Origin: Lycocorax pyrrhopterus obiensis
Lineage: Eukaryota; Chordata; Aves; Passeriformes; Paradisaeidae
Direction of reading: 5' to 3'
DNA length: 64,000 nt
NCBI GenBank assembly: GCA_014706295.1
Contig: JACSVZ010000008.1
Location: forward strand, 248,001 to 312,000
Shown: positions 1-24,285 of the stretch, piece by piece
How positions within the stretch are numbered: position 1 is the first letter of the stretch
Layout: the number at the start of each line of letters is the position of its first letter
Position numbers and translations under genes: made by a program
The notes under the pieces: generated by a model
Told to the model about the DNA's origin: nothing
What the model saw: only the letters and a program-made list of their open reading frames with translations
Database searches by the model: none

Positions 1-11523
<11,523 letters not shown>

Positions 11524-11713
11524 CTTGCGGTCCCTGAACCCAGAACGCTTCTTCTTCTTCCCTTCGGGCGGCGCCTCCTCATCGCCCGATGATGTCACCG
11601 CCCTCCCGCCCTCGCTGCTGCCGCTCTCCTCCTCCTCCTCCTCGTGCTTCACCTTCTCCCCGGGCTCTGCCCTCGGGCCGTGTCTGACCGAGGACGAGTC
11701 TTCTGCATAGGCC
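11524..11713 (-). CDS. MICU1: MICU1 second coding exon (exon 3), acidic stretch and polybasic KKKKR motif
   Basis: The 190-nt exon completes the split Arg54 codon and encodes residues 55-117. It opens AYAEDSS (human AHAESPP by memory), passes through an acidic segment with six consecutive Glu, and ends EGKKKKRSGFRDRK. The KKKKR motif, here about residues 106-110, is the polybasic patch that in human MICU1 contacts the acidic tail of EMRE and helps dock the gatekeeper on the MCU pore. The part between AYAED and KKKKR is poorly conserved and about seven residues longer than human by my count. The acceptor is TACAG after a pyrimidine-rich run, and the donor is AAG|GTACCA. Base composition is markedly more G+C- and CpG-rich than the neighbouring introns, which fits a fast-evolving low-complexity linker in a bird gene. 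Confidence 0.93.
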
Positions 11714-12975
11714 CTGTACCGGAGAAGAAAACACCCGTTTAGGAAGTGACTGAGTGGTGCTAAGGCTGCAACAAAACGGTCCCGCCAGGCTCTGCCCGAG
11801 CGGAACACTGCTTACAGTTCAGTGGGGAGGGCTGCAAAGCAAAAGCAAAGAAGTGACCAGTCCCCTTGGAATACAGTGTGCCTTCCTCTGTTGTAATCAA
11901 ATTTCCAGCCCACACCAAAACCCAGACTAGTGGTCACAATAAGTTCTCCCAGTCCAAATCACTCAGTGAATTATCACATCCTCTCCCAAAAACTAGACAT
12001 GCAAGAAAGACTGGGAGAAGGGCATATCATACCTCCTCTAGCACTAAATTCCACCTCTGCTTCCCCGAAAAGATACACAAAGTGACAGAAATGTGTTTTA
12101 CGATCAGCACTGCAGGACTCAGGACAAACAACCTTTTTGTTTCAGCTCAGCTGATTTATTTTCTATCTCCAGCAGCTGACAGGCTGTTTTATCCCCTTCT
12201 TCTACCAATGAGTTCTAAACACCAGTGCTGCAGGATTTGTGACAACAAAACTGGAGTTGTTTATCCCCAAGGTGAAAATAAAACTCTGGCAGAGCACAGG
12301 ACCCCTTTTCCCTTGCTGTTCAAGTACAAAGATCTTCAGGCAACTCTGTTCATAGACCAAGACTCAACACTTCAAGTCACTCAGAGTCAGGAGCAACTCG
12401 CAGAACTGCAACTGGCAATGGGATGATTAAATAAAAAGCAGGATAAATCCCTAAGCCAAACAATGCTCTGGCTTTCCCATGCTTTACTTGTAAAGCAGTT
12501 TAGAATCAGACAGTGCTCAGACCACATTAACATCAGTGAAATTACAATCTCTGAGGATCCGTTAACATGTCACAAGCAACAAAGCCAACGGTTTGACACA
12601 ATTATTTCTCTTTCTAAAGGACTCAAACAGAACTCAGGGAAACATTGCAGCCTGCCCACAATTTAAGCAAATCTGCCTTTACTTTGCATTCCTGGTGACT
12701 TATTTTGGACTAATCACAGGGTATGGAGTTTACACACAGGTGCTGCTCCTTGGCCACTTTGGCACTGCCTGGAACTATGAACGAAGTCATTCACAGCTGT
12801 GTGAGTTTGTTTTAAAAGGGCTGCCTTGGGAGAAAAACAAAAACAAACCAAGATTTTTGAAGTCTCCCAAGCTCTAAACAAAAGGCTACACATACTTCAC
12901 CCTACCAGTTTCCTGGAAAACACAGATGTGGTATGTAATATTAACAGAAGAGAGTCTGTGTCTGTCTCCCCAGGA

Positions 12976-13065
12976 ATCACAGAATCATGGAAGGGTTTGG
13001 GTTGAAAGGGGCCTCAAAGATCCTCTCATTTCAAACCCCTGCCATGGGCAGGGACACCTTCCACA
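12976..13065 (-). mobile_element. CR1 LINE 3'-end fragment
   Basis: The order of conserved words, ATCACAGAATCATGG, GGTTTGGGTTG, CCTCAAAGATC and GGCAGGGACACCTTCCA, is the reverse complement of the avian CR1 3' end. The element therefore lies on the minus strand. The match stops after about 90 bp, a normal 5' truncation. Confidence 0.85.
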
Positions 13066-13270
13066 GCTTGCAGCAATCTCAGCACATCAGCTCCCAAGAA
13101 GGAGAAATGAGGGCAGGTGCTCCCTCAATTAAATGCTACCAGAATAAAAGACAACTCTCTCCTTATCAGCACCCAATAATTCACTGACAGTCGCAGTACA
13201 AGACAGATGGAATGGGCTAAAGAGCTGCAAACCTTCCACAGTACTGTGGCGAGAAGAAAGCACTTTATGA

Positions 13271-13302
13271 TTTATGGAATGGTTTGGGTTGGAAGGGATC
13301 AG
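13271..13302 (-). mobile_element. Very short CR1 LINE tail
   Basis: GGAATGGTTTGGGTTGGAAG is the CR1 3'-end signature in minus orientation. Only about 32 bp are recognisable, some 200 bp from another CR1 tail, so this may be an independent very short insertion or a broken part of the same event. Confidence 0.6.
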
Positions 13303-15950
13303 CTCAGATAGGGGTTCAGAGGTTTCTAGTCCACAGTGGGACAGAACACAGCTACATTACAGGGGTCTGATGTAATAGAATACACAAGTGGTCAGTGAAG
13401 AGCAGTATTAATCCTGCCTTCCCACATAAAAATGGAGTTTTACACACTTTCCGTTCTGAAAAGTCTCAATTTGAGTCTCAATTTGCCAGTGCATGTTTGC
13501 AAGTCTTACAGCAAAGCACCACCTTTAAGACCTCCACTGAACCAAACTTTCAGAGACAGGATCCAAACTTGGGTCCTCCACAAGAATCTTAAGATAAGGA
13601 AATTATTTCCCTGGAACAGTCTGGCAGCTGATCTCTCTTGGAGCATGAAGTCCACACTGGCATCTCTCCTGAAGCCTTTCCTGAAAGTTTAATCAGCACT
13701 GGCACATCCTTGAGGAGCTGTGCGTTTGGTTGGAATATGCAGTTGCCAGCTGAGGCTACACCAGCAGCACTGACATGGAAAGCCCTTGTGCAGGCAGGAC
13801 ACCCATCTTAAGTAGCTCTGAGGGAATCTCTTGGGAAAAGGGGACAGAAAAGCAACAGGAAATCAATTGCTTATCTCCACAACTAAGCTATTCCATATGA
13901 AACATGCTGAAGAATAGCTGTATCAGGAAAGATTTGCTCCTGTAATGCTTGACTGACAGCTAGCAGACCAGGGAAGGGATAGATGAAATTGAAAAATCAA
14001 ACATTTTCAGCACATCCCACGCATCCCTTCAATCCATCAGGCTGTCAAGTCAGTTGCTCCAGCGATACAGACAGAGGCTGTTTGAATACAGTCGGCTTTT
14101 TCCTCCCTCTGGTTTATCCAGGTAACTAACTCTGCTCCACAGTCAGATCACCATCCCAGCATCCAGGAAAATGAGCTCTGAGGAGAAAGGCAGAGCCTGT
14201 AGGCTACTTCTCAAGCGAGATTTTAAGCAGCTATTCCTCACCTCCAGGCCACTGGCCAAACTACTCACTGAAATAACCATTGAAGGAGCAGCTCTCTACT
14301 TGCACCTTCTCCTCTGTGTATTTTACCACCCTCGGCTGAAATCCTTGGCTTCCAACAACTGCAACTTCCATACTCAGCCCACATAAAAAAAGTCTTTCAA
14401 TGCAGATGTCAGAGTATGACTGGAGGAAAAAAAAAAAGCCCATAGCTCCAGGAATATCCACCCTCCTGGACTTCCCTCAGCAAGTGAAGACTCTCCCCAC
14501 CACTCTTTGCTGCGGCTGACTTTCCAATGGAATTCCTGGTACTGCAGCTTCTGCACAAAAGGGAAATGAAAATACAAAGCCTCCCTTCACTGTGTGCCAA
14601 GACCAGCCACCAGCCTCTCTCCACGGAGTGTGCCTGCCCTGGATCCTGAATCCTACTGCCATGCTTCAACCACTCTGATCTCTTCAGACTGTTTTTTCCC
14701 TCCAGTGAACCAAATTTGAATCAAAAACTATTTCCCACCTACTTAGCAATATCTCCTTTGAATCCTTGGAGAAAGCCAACAATCAAGTGTAAGATTAGGT
14801 TCCTTATCCACCCCAAAAACACCGAGCTACCAGAGGCCTGCAATGATAAATTCTCTCTTAGGGAATCATTCTTTAAGAGAGCCAAACACATGCAACCATA
14901 GGATATACATCCAGGAAGGATCCTGGGACTCACACTAGGCATTGGCACAACACTCCAAGTTGCAGGTCTTCCAATGAATCACAACTCCTCGCTTGAAAGT
15001 ATTTTTCTTCTTTGAATGACAAGCAGAACAGCATGAAAAAATCACAAAGCTTTGTGCCAGAGATAACAGTGCTCAGTTATTCTAATCCTGAAGGCAGTAG
15101 CAAGGTACTCAGCTATCAGTTGCTGTTCAGTCTCAGAAGGAAATGTAAGAGATCTAACAACAAGCTGGGCACTCAGGAGTCAGCAAAGATGCTGCCACGA
15201 AACCAGAAGCAGGAGGGAGGAATCCTGCCTGACACACGTGTTCCTCAGCTGACTAAGAGTTGCCATTGTCCCTGTATGTAAACATCTGGAGATATCCCAG
15301 TGAGGTTTAAAAGCCACTTAAGACTTTGGGGCTTTCATGCTGTGATGCAAAAGCAAGTTTGGACACGACATTCGTAAGAACAGGCAACCTCCAGGGATCA
15401 GGAGAACTTTCAGCAAGGAGTTCTGTCTCATCCTCAGCTCAACCCTATTCAGCAGTTAAATTAGTTAACTGAAACTTTAATAAGAAATTCACCAGAGATT
15501 ATGAAGAGCCACAACCCAACTTTTCAGGGTACCACCCCACTCACAGAGCTCTTTACTACTTTGCTTCCCTCCTCATCTCTCACGTACTCAACACTGACAT
15601 AAACTGGCACAATGAATTTGTGGCAAGAACTTCACAAAGGCAGTCAGACTAATGACACATGCTGTGGCATCCTGACATACCCCAGTATCCCTGTGAGCTA
15701 TAAATCTGCTATTTCTCAATCCAGGAGATGCTGCTTTCATTTCCAAACAGAGCTCACCACAGTGGGGCACAGGGCTGGGCCCCCAGGACCTGATCCTTTC
15801 CTTCCCCAATGTCCATGGAAAAAACCCAGTATTCTTTCAAGACATCTCTCCCAGATCAGTGTGTCTTGAAGTCTTAGGAAAACACCCTCAGCACAGCAAT
15901 CCCAGGGATAGTCTCTTGAGTGTGTCACCTCTCACAAAGAATTTTAAAAA

Positions 15951-16016
15951 ATCATAGAATCACAAAATGGTTTGGGTTGGAAGGGACCTTAAAGATCATC
16001 TCGTTCCACCCCCCAA
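15951..16016 (-). mobile_element. CR1 LINE 3'-end fragment
   Basis: ATCATAGAATCACAAAATGG followed by GGTTTGGGTTGGAAGG and AAGATCATCTCGTTCCA is a well-preserved CR1 tail in minus orientation. The copy is truncated to about 66 bp. Confidence 0.85.
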
Positions 16017-16321
16017 CATGTAAATGCAGCAGAGCTCTAAAAATAATCTCCCATGGGTAATACCTACAATTTTTCATCTTTTCTCCCCTACATTAGGTTA
16101 AGTTGTACCTGACACATCTATAGCTATAAAACAGGTTTCTCCCCTCTTGACTATGATTTATGTGGTTTCCTTTGTTTTACTACAAGAGAGATTTTTAAAG
16201 TCTCTGTTTCAGCTGGCATAAGATATTTCCAGCAATTCTCCCATTAAAAATGTATTCTAAGCAAATTGCTCTAAAGCCCCCAGGACATTGGTGCAAAAAA
16301 TCAATGCATTCTTAAACAGTT

Positions 16322-16835
16322 ACAGAATCCCAAAACAGTTTAATTTGGAAGGAACCTTAAAGCTCCTCCAGTGGCACCCCTGCCATGGCAGGGACACCTT
16401 CCACTGTCCCAGGCTGCTCCAAGCCCCAATGTCCAACCTGGCCTTGGACACTGCCAGGGATCCAGGGGCAGCCACAGCTGCTCTGGGCACCCTGTGCCAG
16501 GGCCTGCCCACCCTCCCAGAGAAAAATTCCTTTCCGCTACCTTAAACTAACCCTGGCCTCTGGCAGTGGGAAGCCATTCCCCGTGTCCTGTCCCTCCATC
16601 CCTTGTCCCCAGTCCCTCTCCAGCTCTCCTGGAGCCCCTTTAGGCCCTGGAAGGGGCTCTAAAGTCCCCCAGACCCTTCCCTTCTCCAGGTGAGCACCCC
16701 CAGCTCTCCAGGCTGGCTCCAGAGCAGAGGGGCTCCAGCCCTGGGAGCAGCTCCATGGCCTCCTCTGGACTCGCTCCAACAAAGTCCATGTCTGTCTTAT
16801 GTTGAGGACCCCAGAGCTGGAGGCAGCGATTTCCA
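16322..16835 (-). mobile_element. CR1 LINE, longest copy in the window
   Basis: About 510 bp match the reverse complement of avian CR1. It starts with the degraded 3' tail, runs through GCCATGGCAGGGACACC, CTGGGCACCCTGTGCCAGG and TTCCCTTCTCCAGG, and reaches the more 5' words CTCTGGACTCGCTCCAAC and GAGGACCCCAGAGCTGG. Open frames on both strands across it are only LINE 3'-region shadows. The element is 5'-truncated and does not encode reverse transcriptase here. Confidence 0.93.
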
Positions 16836-19705
16836 GAGCAACACAGGTGTCTTGACCTTATTCTTTCTTACCACTAATTTATTCACAGAAGGATAAGAAA
16901 CGAAGCATTAACTAAGTATTTTCAGTCTGTCAGGAAAAGCACTGGTAAGACTCTGTGCCCCCAAAGGTACCTTTGCTCCCTTATTTCACTCAGTATTCGA
17001 TTGATTAACAAGCTTCAGCACCAAAATGCCAATTTAAGTGCTTTCAGATGCCTGCAGATTCAGCCAGCATGGGTTGTGACATGAAGAACAGACCTGCAGC
17101 CATTTCCTAACACTCCGAACAGGTATCAGGAACAAGAGAGTACAAGTTTTACACCAGTATCAGTAACAGAATATTTTTTATAAACATTAAGCTTGCCACA
17201 AACTGTGAGGTTTAGTACTTCTCATATATTAGAGCCTCATTTAGAGTAGCCAATGACTGCGCCAAGATTAATTTCAATTAATTCAGTTCATTATGCCAAT
17301 GCCCAGATACTTAATTGCTTCTCTTGCCAGCTGGAAATCCTCAGAGTTTAAGTTATTGCTGAGGAAGGGTAAACTTCATTAGTCTTCTAAGCTCAGCTAT
17401 TTGCACTGCTCAAGTATTCCTCACCACAGGAAAACTGAGCAGCATTAGCTACTCCTGTTGTATAATAATTTAGAGGAGATACATTCCCCCCAAAACAGGC
17501 AGCAGGGCTTCCTGGAGGGCAGGGAAGGCAACAGGAGCAACACTTACCTGCGATGGACCAAAGATCCATCCCACCAGCCCACCTCCCATCTTAGGGAACA
17601 CACAATTAAGTCTGTCTTGCATCATACAACCAGGGGATTTTTCCATATATATCTTTTCACTCCTTGATTTCTCCTCTACGTTTGTGTGAGCTTCCTTACC
17701 CCAGCACTGGCTTCTGCTGCTGCTCACAGCACATCCTACAGAATCCACCTGAAACACACTGGTTTTAGGCTGCACCTGACAGTCTCCACTTGAGAATTCC
17801 TGTCTTTCTTCACACCATCATCATCTTCTACTTATCTAGCCCAAGAAACTTAAAATTTTCAACTGATCTGGCCTGCTGCATCTTTAATGCCTTAATTGTA
17901 AAGAAATACTTACATGTTTACCTGTTAGAACTAATTAATTATACTTACTGCTACATCCTGTACTAACTCAGGACGTGACTACCTGAGTAACTCAGGGTGT
18001 CATTGCAAACATTCTGTACTCGCCTACTCTCAAACTCTACTGATCAGCTAATTTACATATTCAGAAAGACAAAGGAAATTTACACTTTGCCCCTTATATC
18101 TTTAAACAAAGCTAAAATGTCCCCTTGAAAGTCCATTTAAAACTTCCACAGATGTCAGTATGAAGGATTTTCTAAATCAAACATATCCGTTTTGTTCCTT
18201 GTTTTATTCAGCAGCTTTATGCCAAGTAATTAAATTAATATCGTAAGCTTGGGTGCACTTTTATTTTACAGTTGCTGACATTGAGGATTTATTTCATGGC
18301 TCAGACAGGAATGGAGTACTTGAAAGTCTGTACAACTCTATTTAGCGCTTTATAAATTTACAAAAGACAAAGGAGACAGAGCAAGGAAAGGCAAAACAAG
18401 TAACAACAGCAAGTCAGCCTCTCCAGATTGGTGAGAGCTGGGTCTCCTTTGACTGATTTCTATCAGCGCTCTCAGCTGAGGAAGGTGCCCACGGGCCTCC
18501 AAGGAACAGCAAAGTACTCCAAGAGCCAAAAATCCCTCCCTGAAATTCATCCCTGACCCAGCACTCCACATACCACAAGCACCATCCTCCTGATAAAACC
18601 AACACCAGCACCTGAAAATTTAGCTGGTTTTAAAAGCAGAGGAACCTGCTACAGAAGAGAGTTATTAACTCCATGTCTCTGGGACAGATTTACATAGGAC
18701 ACGATGTCCTACTGACTTTATGATCATGCTGAGGATAAGGTTTTAAGTGGAAAAACCCCACTCGCTTCCCTGCTGGAAAAGGGGCATTATCCTGGCCATT
18801 CCCTCAGAGGCACTGACTGCACCAGTGCAGATCATTAGCAAAATGCAGCACAAACAGCACTGTGCTGGATCACAGTGTTCTTCCTCCACGCAAGCAACTC
18901 CTCTTAGCAGAGAGCCAGGTCTGACAGCTCTAAGGAACAGCCAGAACAATTCCCATCACCTTTCTCCTGCTGCGTTAAAACTAGAGCCTTCTAGCCACAG
19001 GTGATAGCAATAAATCACCTGAATATAAGAATGAAAAGAACAGAGGCTTTCAGCAAATACTTTATTTTTGGACTCTAATTGCAGCCACGTGCTTGAGTGA
19101 CACTGCTGGTGCCACACTGCTCCCACATGACAGAAGAGAAGGGAGTCCCTGTTTTACTTCATACATGGCACAGGCCCAGGGTTCAGCGAGAGTCACCTCA
19201 AGAAAGCCCAAACATCCCTTTTCTCCCCACAGTTATGGAAATGAGCTTTGAGCCTCAGAGCCCAGGAGATGACCCTTAAAATCCACATACACCCTGTGTG
19301 CTGCTACCTTCCCCCCCAAGAGACGGACTGTCCCCTGCTGCACTTTATACATGAAGCAGCCAGCAGACACAAAAAACCAGAGGAGCACACACTGGCTGGA
19401 TGTGCAGTTTCAATCAGAACCTGTGAAAGCGAAGGTTTCTCTCTTCACACCATCACAAACCACCAGGTAGAGAGGTAACCAGGCAGGAAACCACATCACA
19501 GAGCCCTTGTGAGACAACGCCTCAGCCCCGAGCTCTGTCGCACCCCTGAGCACTCCCAGCAGCACATCAGGAATCACCCACAGCCATTCCTTCCATGCAG
19601 CAGAGGCAGGACAAGCAGGAACGCTTTGCCGAGTCTCCTGCAGGTTTAATCCCAGGCGCAGGTACTTACCAGGGGCAGAAGAGAAATTAGATATCCGTAT
19701 ATTAC

Positions 19706-19866
19706 CTCTGCCAAAGGAACCTGGCACTTGCTGTCACGGCAGTGGTCCCGAGGAAAGCCGCCACCACGAGCCTACGCCGGGCCCCGGGGTGCGGGGCTGC
19801 CCCGTGGTAGCGGCGCGACACCGCCGACAGCCCCGCGGCCACGGGCAGCAACCGCAGCCGCAGCAT
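19706..19866 (-). CDS. MICU1: MICU1 first coding exon (exon 2): start codon, transit peptide and hydrophobic segment
   Basis: The exon begins at 19867 with a single G directly followed by the ATG, after the acceptor CGTTTCGCAG on the minus strand. It encodes residues 1-53 and two bases of Arg54. The N-terminus MLRLRLLPVAAGLSAVSRRY is Arg-rich and lacks acids, as expected for a mitochondrial targeting signal. It is followed by WYHG-like RYHGAAPHPGARRRL and a hydrophobic segment VVAAFLGTTAVTASARFLW at about residues 34-52, matching the RRRLMMVAFLGASAVTAS region of human MICU1 as I remember it. The donor is AG|GTAATA, phase 2, and joins exactly in frame with the GGCC start of the next coding exon. 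The exon is GC-rich compared with its flanks. The upstream in-frame ATG inside the intron is not used, because the splice acceptor lies between it and this start. Confidence 0.93.
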
Positions 19867-20117
19867 CCTGCGAAACGAGAACACTGCTTTAGGAAAACAA
19901 CCACAGCTTCCAGGTGTTGCCTCTCCTAAACCCGGAAAAGTTTCACAGAATAACTGTCATGGGTGTTTATCTCCTGTTCTGGAAGAGGCACATAATCTGC
20001 CTAATAAACAGATTAAATACCTGTGAGCGTTAGGTATTGGCACATACCTGGCTGTCAAATCCAGCTACTCATCAGTGTTACTCCAACTCCTCAGCCTTTC
20101 CCCAAAACCCTCACCAA

Positions 20118-20300
20118 GAAGGAATCTCACCTTCCCACAGAGGCTGTGGTCTCCCCATCCCTGAAAAGGGGAGGGGGCCAGGCTGGATGAGTCTTGGAGC
20201 AGCCTGGTCTCGAGGAAGGTGTCCCAGCCCATGGCAAGGGGTTGGAACTGGGTGATCTTTAAGGTCCCGTGCAACCCAAACCCTTCTGTGACTGCATGAA
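20118..20300 (+). mobile_element. CR1 LINE 3'-end fragment, sense orientation
   Basis: In forward orientation the sequence runs AGGCTGTGG, CTTGGAGCAGCCTGGTCT, GAAGGTGTCCCAGCCCATGG, TCTTTAAGGTCCC and CAACCCAAACCCTTCTGTG, the order of an avian CR1 3' end on the plus strand. It is about 180 bp and somewhat diverged. Confidence 0.85.
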
Positions 20301-23300
20301 ATATCTGCAGTCCACCTCTCAATTTCCAAGGCATGGAAGATGGCAGGTAGATCTGACAAGCAACTAGAGCAAGTAAGAGGCATTTGGCCAGAGGAAAAGT
20401 CACAGCTGGATTTTAAGAAGCAAATTAAACCAAATAACAGGGAAACCTATCAAAGAAAACCCAACCCAAGCATTTTAAATTTCCCTAAGAAAACCCTACT
20501 GTTCTTAAATCACTTTTTTTAGCTAGCCTGGAGCAAAACATTTATACTCAACTGTAAGTACAGGGCAGGTTTCAAAGTGTCAAAACTTATAAAATACAAT
20601 CCATACCCCATTATACGTGCAGAGGAACAGAGACAAATGGGAAGGCACAGCTACAAATCTAAACATAATTACAACAGAGAAAAAGGAACCACAGAAACAC
20701 CACCTCATCACACACCAGCTACAGGAGGCAAAGCAATTTTGGTGGCTCACAGGATTGAAGGCGAAGGGTAAATGCTGCCTTTGAAAAGAAAATTTGCTGC
20801 ATTTTTTTGTGAAACAAAGGTTTTATTTCTGAGGCAGATGCAATTTTTTCAATCGCAAGGTCAGCCTTAAAATTAGGAACAGAATGGTAAAGGAATTCCC
20901 AAAAAAATCACAGAGCAGAGGAGCAGCAGCCTAATTTTTCCATTTATTCCCCATTCTTGCCATTCTACTCACATATTCCCAGGCAGCGAATAACCACGGA
21001 ATACAAAAATAAAGTCCCATCTATTGGTTCCTATTTGCTTCTGCAACACAGGATGCCACCACACCGCTCTGCTGAACAACTCCCAAAAACGAGCATCCTG
21101 GGACCGGTTTGTGCAAACACCTCCCCTGTGCGTGCTGTGTTAGGCCGTTCCCGCTGCAAAGAGCTGGATAGACCAGTGCCGTTCGCTGCGGGTCAGGATT
21201 CCACAACGGGGTGATGCGGAATTTGGGAAGGGAGCCGCGCAAGAGGGAGGGAAGACACATAAAATATTCAGCAGGTAATTTTGAGGGCTGGAGCTCAGTA
21301 TCTTTTCAGGCAAGAGGTGGTGGAGAAGCACCTGAAGACTTCACAGCACAATCAAGTAATGAAAAATCATTAACAAATCCCTTATCAGTGGTTTTTTTCC
21401 TATCAGGTTAAGACTTTCGCCCAGTCCTGGGACAAGGGAGGTGGGATGGAGCACAAGAGATGGTGGAGGTGGCAAAGCCACATCCCCACCCTGGTTTACG
21501 GGCAAACACCACAAATTGCAGTGCTCACAGTGAATCCATCCAAAGAGCATCCATTTGATATTCATCTGTGCTCCTATTAAAATCAGCATTATGGCTTTGT
21601 TTATTCCTTTTCAAATAAACAGGCTTACAATTCAAGATTTAATGGAATGCAGCCAGCTAACGGCGCTGATTCTCCAATCGTCTCCAGCTCTGAACAACAA
21701 GATGGTTATGAAAACAAATTCTGATTTCAAATTTAAAATTATTTCCACTCTACGCAAACCTGATGTTCCCATTTCATCTCCAGGGAGGAATTTCTTTTCC
21801 ATATGCAGAGGAAAATCTGCATGTGTTACTTTCCCCAAGAAGCTACGGTCACCCTTTCTTGGGTTCCCCATCCTAATTACAGCTTTATATTCCTAACATG
21901 TATTGGATAAGGGAAGTATTGCCAGTATCATTTAATCAACCAAAATGAAAATTGAGCCCCACAGCATTTGCTTGGGAGCTTGAAGAGATTTTTTACAACA
22001 TTTCTGATTGTTGGCTTTAGTACTGCATAAATGTTTACTCTGCCTGAGCCTTAAGAAACACTAAATTATCTGCTTTGTCCCAGCAATCTCCATCCTTGAT
22101 TCTGCTGGGATGTTTACCCAGAGTGCTCTCTTGGTAGCAACTGCCTGAGAGCTGAAAGCAGCCAGTTCTCACAATAGCCCCAAAATGAAGAGCATCCTTA
22201 CCTCAGAGCAATTAAAAAAAATCCCTTTGGAAGCTGAATTTTCCATCTGCAATTCCTACAATCTCTCACAATTTTCTTTTTTCAAATCAAAAGTGCCATG
22301 ATATTTGGTATATTTGGTTAAAAACTCCAGGCATTGAAGTCAAGATCACTTGAGAAAGCTGATGCTCACTTTTAGAAAGATTAAAAATAAGCATCTTGCC
22401 CTTTGCAGCAATGAAAAGCTCAACACCACAATCTGCAGTAGGGCAAGGAATAAAAGTGAAATCAAGAATAAAACTCCCATCAGCTGATGTGATTACAGCT
22501 TACAATAAGAAACAATCCCAATTCCTGAATGATTTACTAGAATAAAAGATTTTTTTTTTATAGGATACAACAAAGTAGCCCAGAGGAAAAAAAAAAACCC
22601 CAAAAACCACTTAACTTTTATGTTTGCTTATTTTCATTATTTTGGAGTTATTATGATGTTCTAGCACTACAGCTACAAGGAATCTGCAGACTGTATTTTT
22701 GTTTCCAAGAGATAAGTCAGCCTTGCCTTAAATTCTTGCTCGGAACAGCTCTACAGTAACTTTCAGAGGTTGAATTAATATCCTTGGACAGAAGAAATAG
22801 TTGGGGCTTTTTTCCAGAACAGAATGACCCATCTACTTTTATTTATGGCACAATTCATAAGTTTGGGTTTTTTTTAAGCAGAAGAGCCAACTGAGAGACT
22901 CAAACCCACTAGGAAAACACCACTTCCAACCCAAGACAAAACAGGCTCCATTCAAACTGAGACCATCCAGGTCACTTGAAAAGAAGAAATGCAACATTAT
23001 TTCAACAGTTACATCCGTTCTGGCTTGATGTGTATACCTGGCTTCCCCAAACAACGATCCTCTGCCTGCCAATCTGTTCTCCAGTGAAATTGAAACAAGC
23101 TGTCCACCTCTCCCCCTGGCCTTTCCAGAGCTCTGGATTTTTTTAGTGCAGGTAAGAATTGGAAGATCCCAACTCTTGCATCCTTCTTCAGATACCAAAA
23201 AAAAAGAGAACAAAAAGACTTGCTCCTGTTTTTCCAGCCCCCTAATCAGCTGATGGTTCCAAGATTGATAGCACTAAGCAGCCCAGCCTGGGGAAAAGGG

Positions 23301-24117
23301 ACTTCCCACACTTGGGTACACTTCCCACACACCCCCAGCACTGAACTTTCTGTAGCCCTTTTGAGGATCCAGAGCAGATAAAACACTTGAAGCAGCATTT
23401 TGATGTCAAAACTGGCCTTGGCAAGGCAAGATGTTAGAGGGAGAACAGTAATTCAATAAGCCAGTGGAGGTTTAATTTTTAATCAGAGAAGGGGTCACGG
23501 GCACTTCTTATTTGAAGAATTTCACTAGGACATGCTAAGCCCATGAATTAGTGCAGAATGTCAATTGTAAATTTAAATTAAATATACTGCTATGCAGTAA
23601 GATCTTCTGAAAAAAAATGGCATTTACGAGGCACTATTTAGGCATAAAAACTCCTGCAGGGACTGGCTGAGATGGAGTCACTAAGAACTCAAAGAGCTTT
23701 CTAGAGCTGTGTGTTTATTAAAGAGCCAAGTTTGACGTTGCCAGAGCACATCAAGACATCCTGACCCAACAGATGCTGTAGGAAAATTCCTCACCTGTTC
23801 CCATCTCAGCCCCTGACTGTCAATTATCCCTCAGCCCTGCTCACTGAAGCCAGAGCCAACAGCAGAAGAGTGAGGGTAACAGCTCCCAGGTCTCCTGTCT
23901 CCATCTTTTCGACAGGATTGGGAAGAGGGTAAGGAAAATGTAAAATGGGTAAAAAAGCACAACAAATCCAATGGGAAGGAAAAGTCAATACGCAAGGGAA
24001 AGGGTGAAGCGATCAGGAGAGAAGTTTCACCATTAACACTGAGATTCATAAACCAGGGGGAAAGAAAACCTCATAGCACCAACCTGCCTCCACCAAAACT
24101 GATCATGACTTCTCCTT

Positions 24118-24285
24118 CCCAGAGAAGCTGTGGCTGCCCCTGGATCCCTGGCAGTGTCCAAGGCCAGCTTGGACACTGGGGCTTGGAGCAAGCTGGGATA
24201 GTGGAAGGTGTCCCTGCCCATGGCAGGGGGTGGGACTGGATGGGCTTTAAGGTCCTTTCCAACCCAAACCATTCTATTATTCCAT
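24118..24285 (+). mobile_element. CR1 LINE 3'-end fragment, sense orientation
   Basis: CCAGAGAAGCTGTGGCTGCC, GGAAGGTGTCCCTGCCCATG, GGGCTTTAAGGTCC and CCAACCCAAACCATTCTA give a well-preserved CR1 3' end of about 170 bp, ending in the ATTCTATTATTCC tail. Confidence 0.92.

Larger units (their letters stand above)
11714..19705 (-). other. MICU1: MICU1 intron 2
   Basis: This 8.0-kb phase-2 intron lies between the transit-peptide exon and the acidic/polybasic exon. It contains four CR1 fragments, at 12976-13065, 13271-13302, 15951-16016 and 16322-16835. The 187-codon open frame at 11866-12426 on the plus strand has no recognisable domain. About one frame this long is expected by chance in a 64-kb window read in six frames at uniform base composition, so I do not call it a gene. 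A 14-bp tandem duplication (GAGTCTCAATTT core) lies near 13468. Confidence 0.8.

Noticed and set aside
11866..12426. 187-codon plus-strand open frame in MICU1 intron 2
   Set aside because: No recognisable domain and intron-like composition. Under uniform base composition about one frame this long is expected by chance in this window. It lies antisense within a well-supported intron.
16385..16782. Overlapping open frames on both strands with AGTPSTVPGCSKPQCP-like peptides
   Set aside because: They translate the non-coding 3' region of CR1; the same peptides recur at every CR1 copy in the window.
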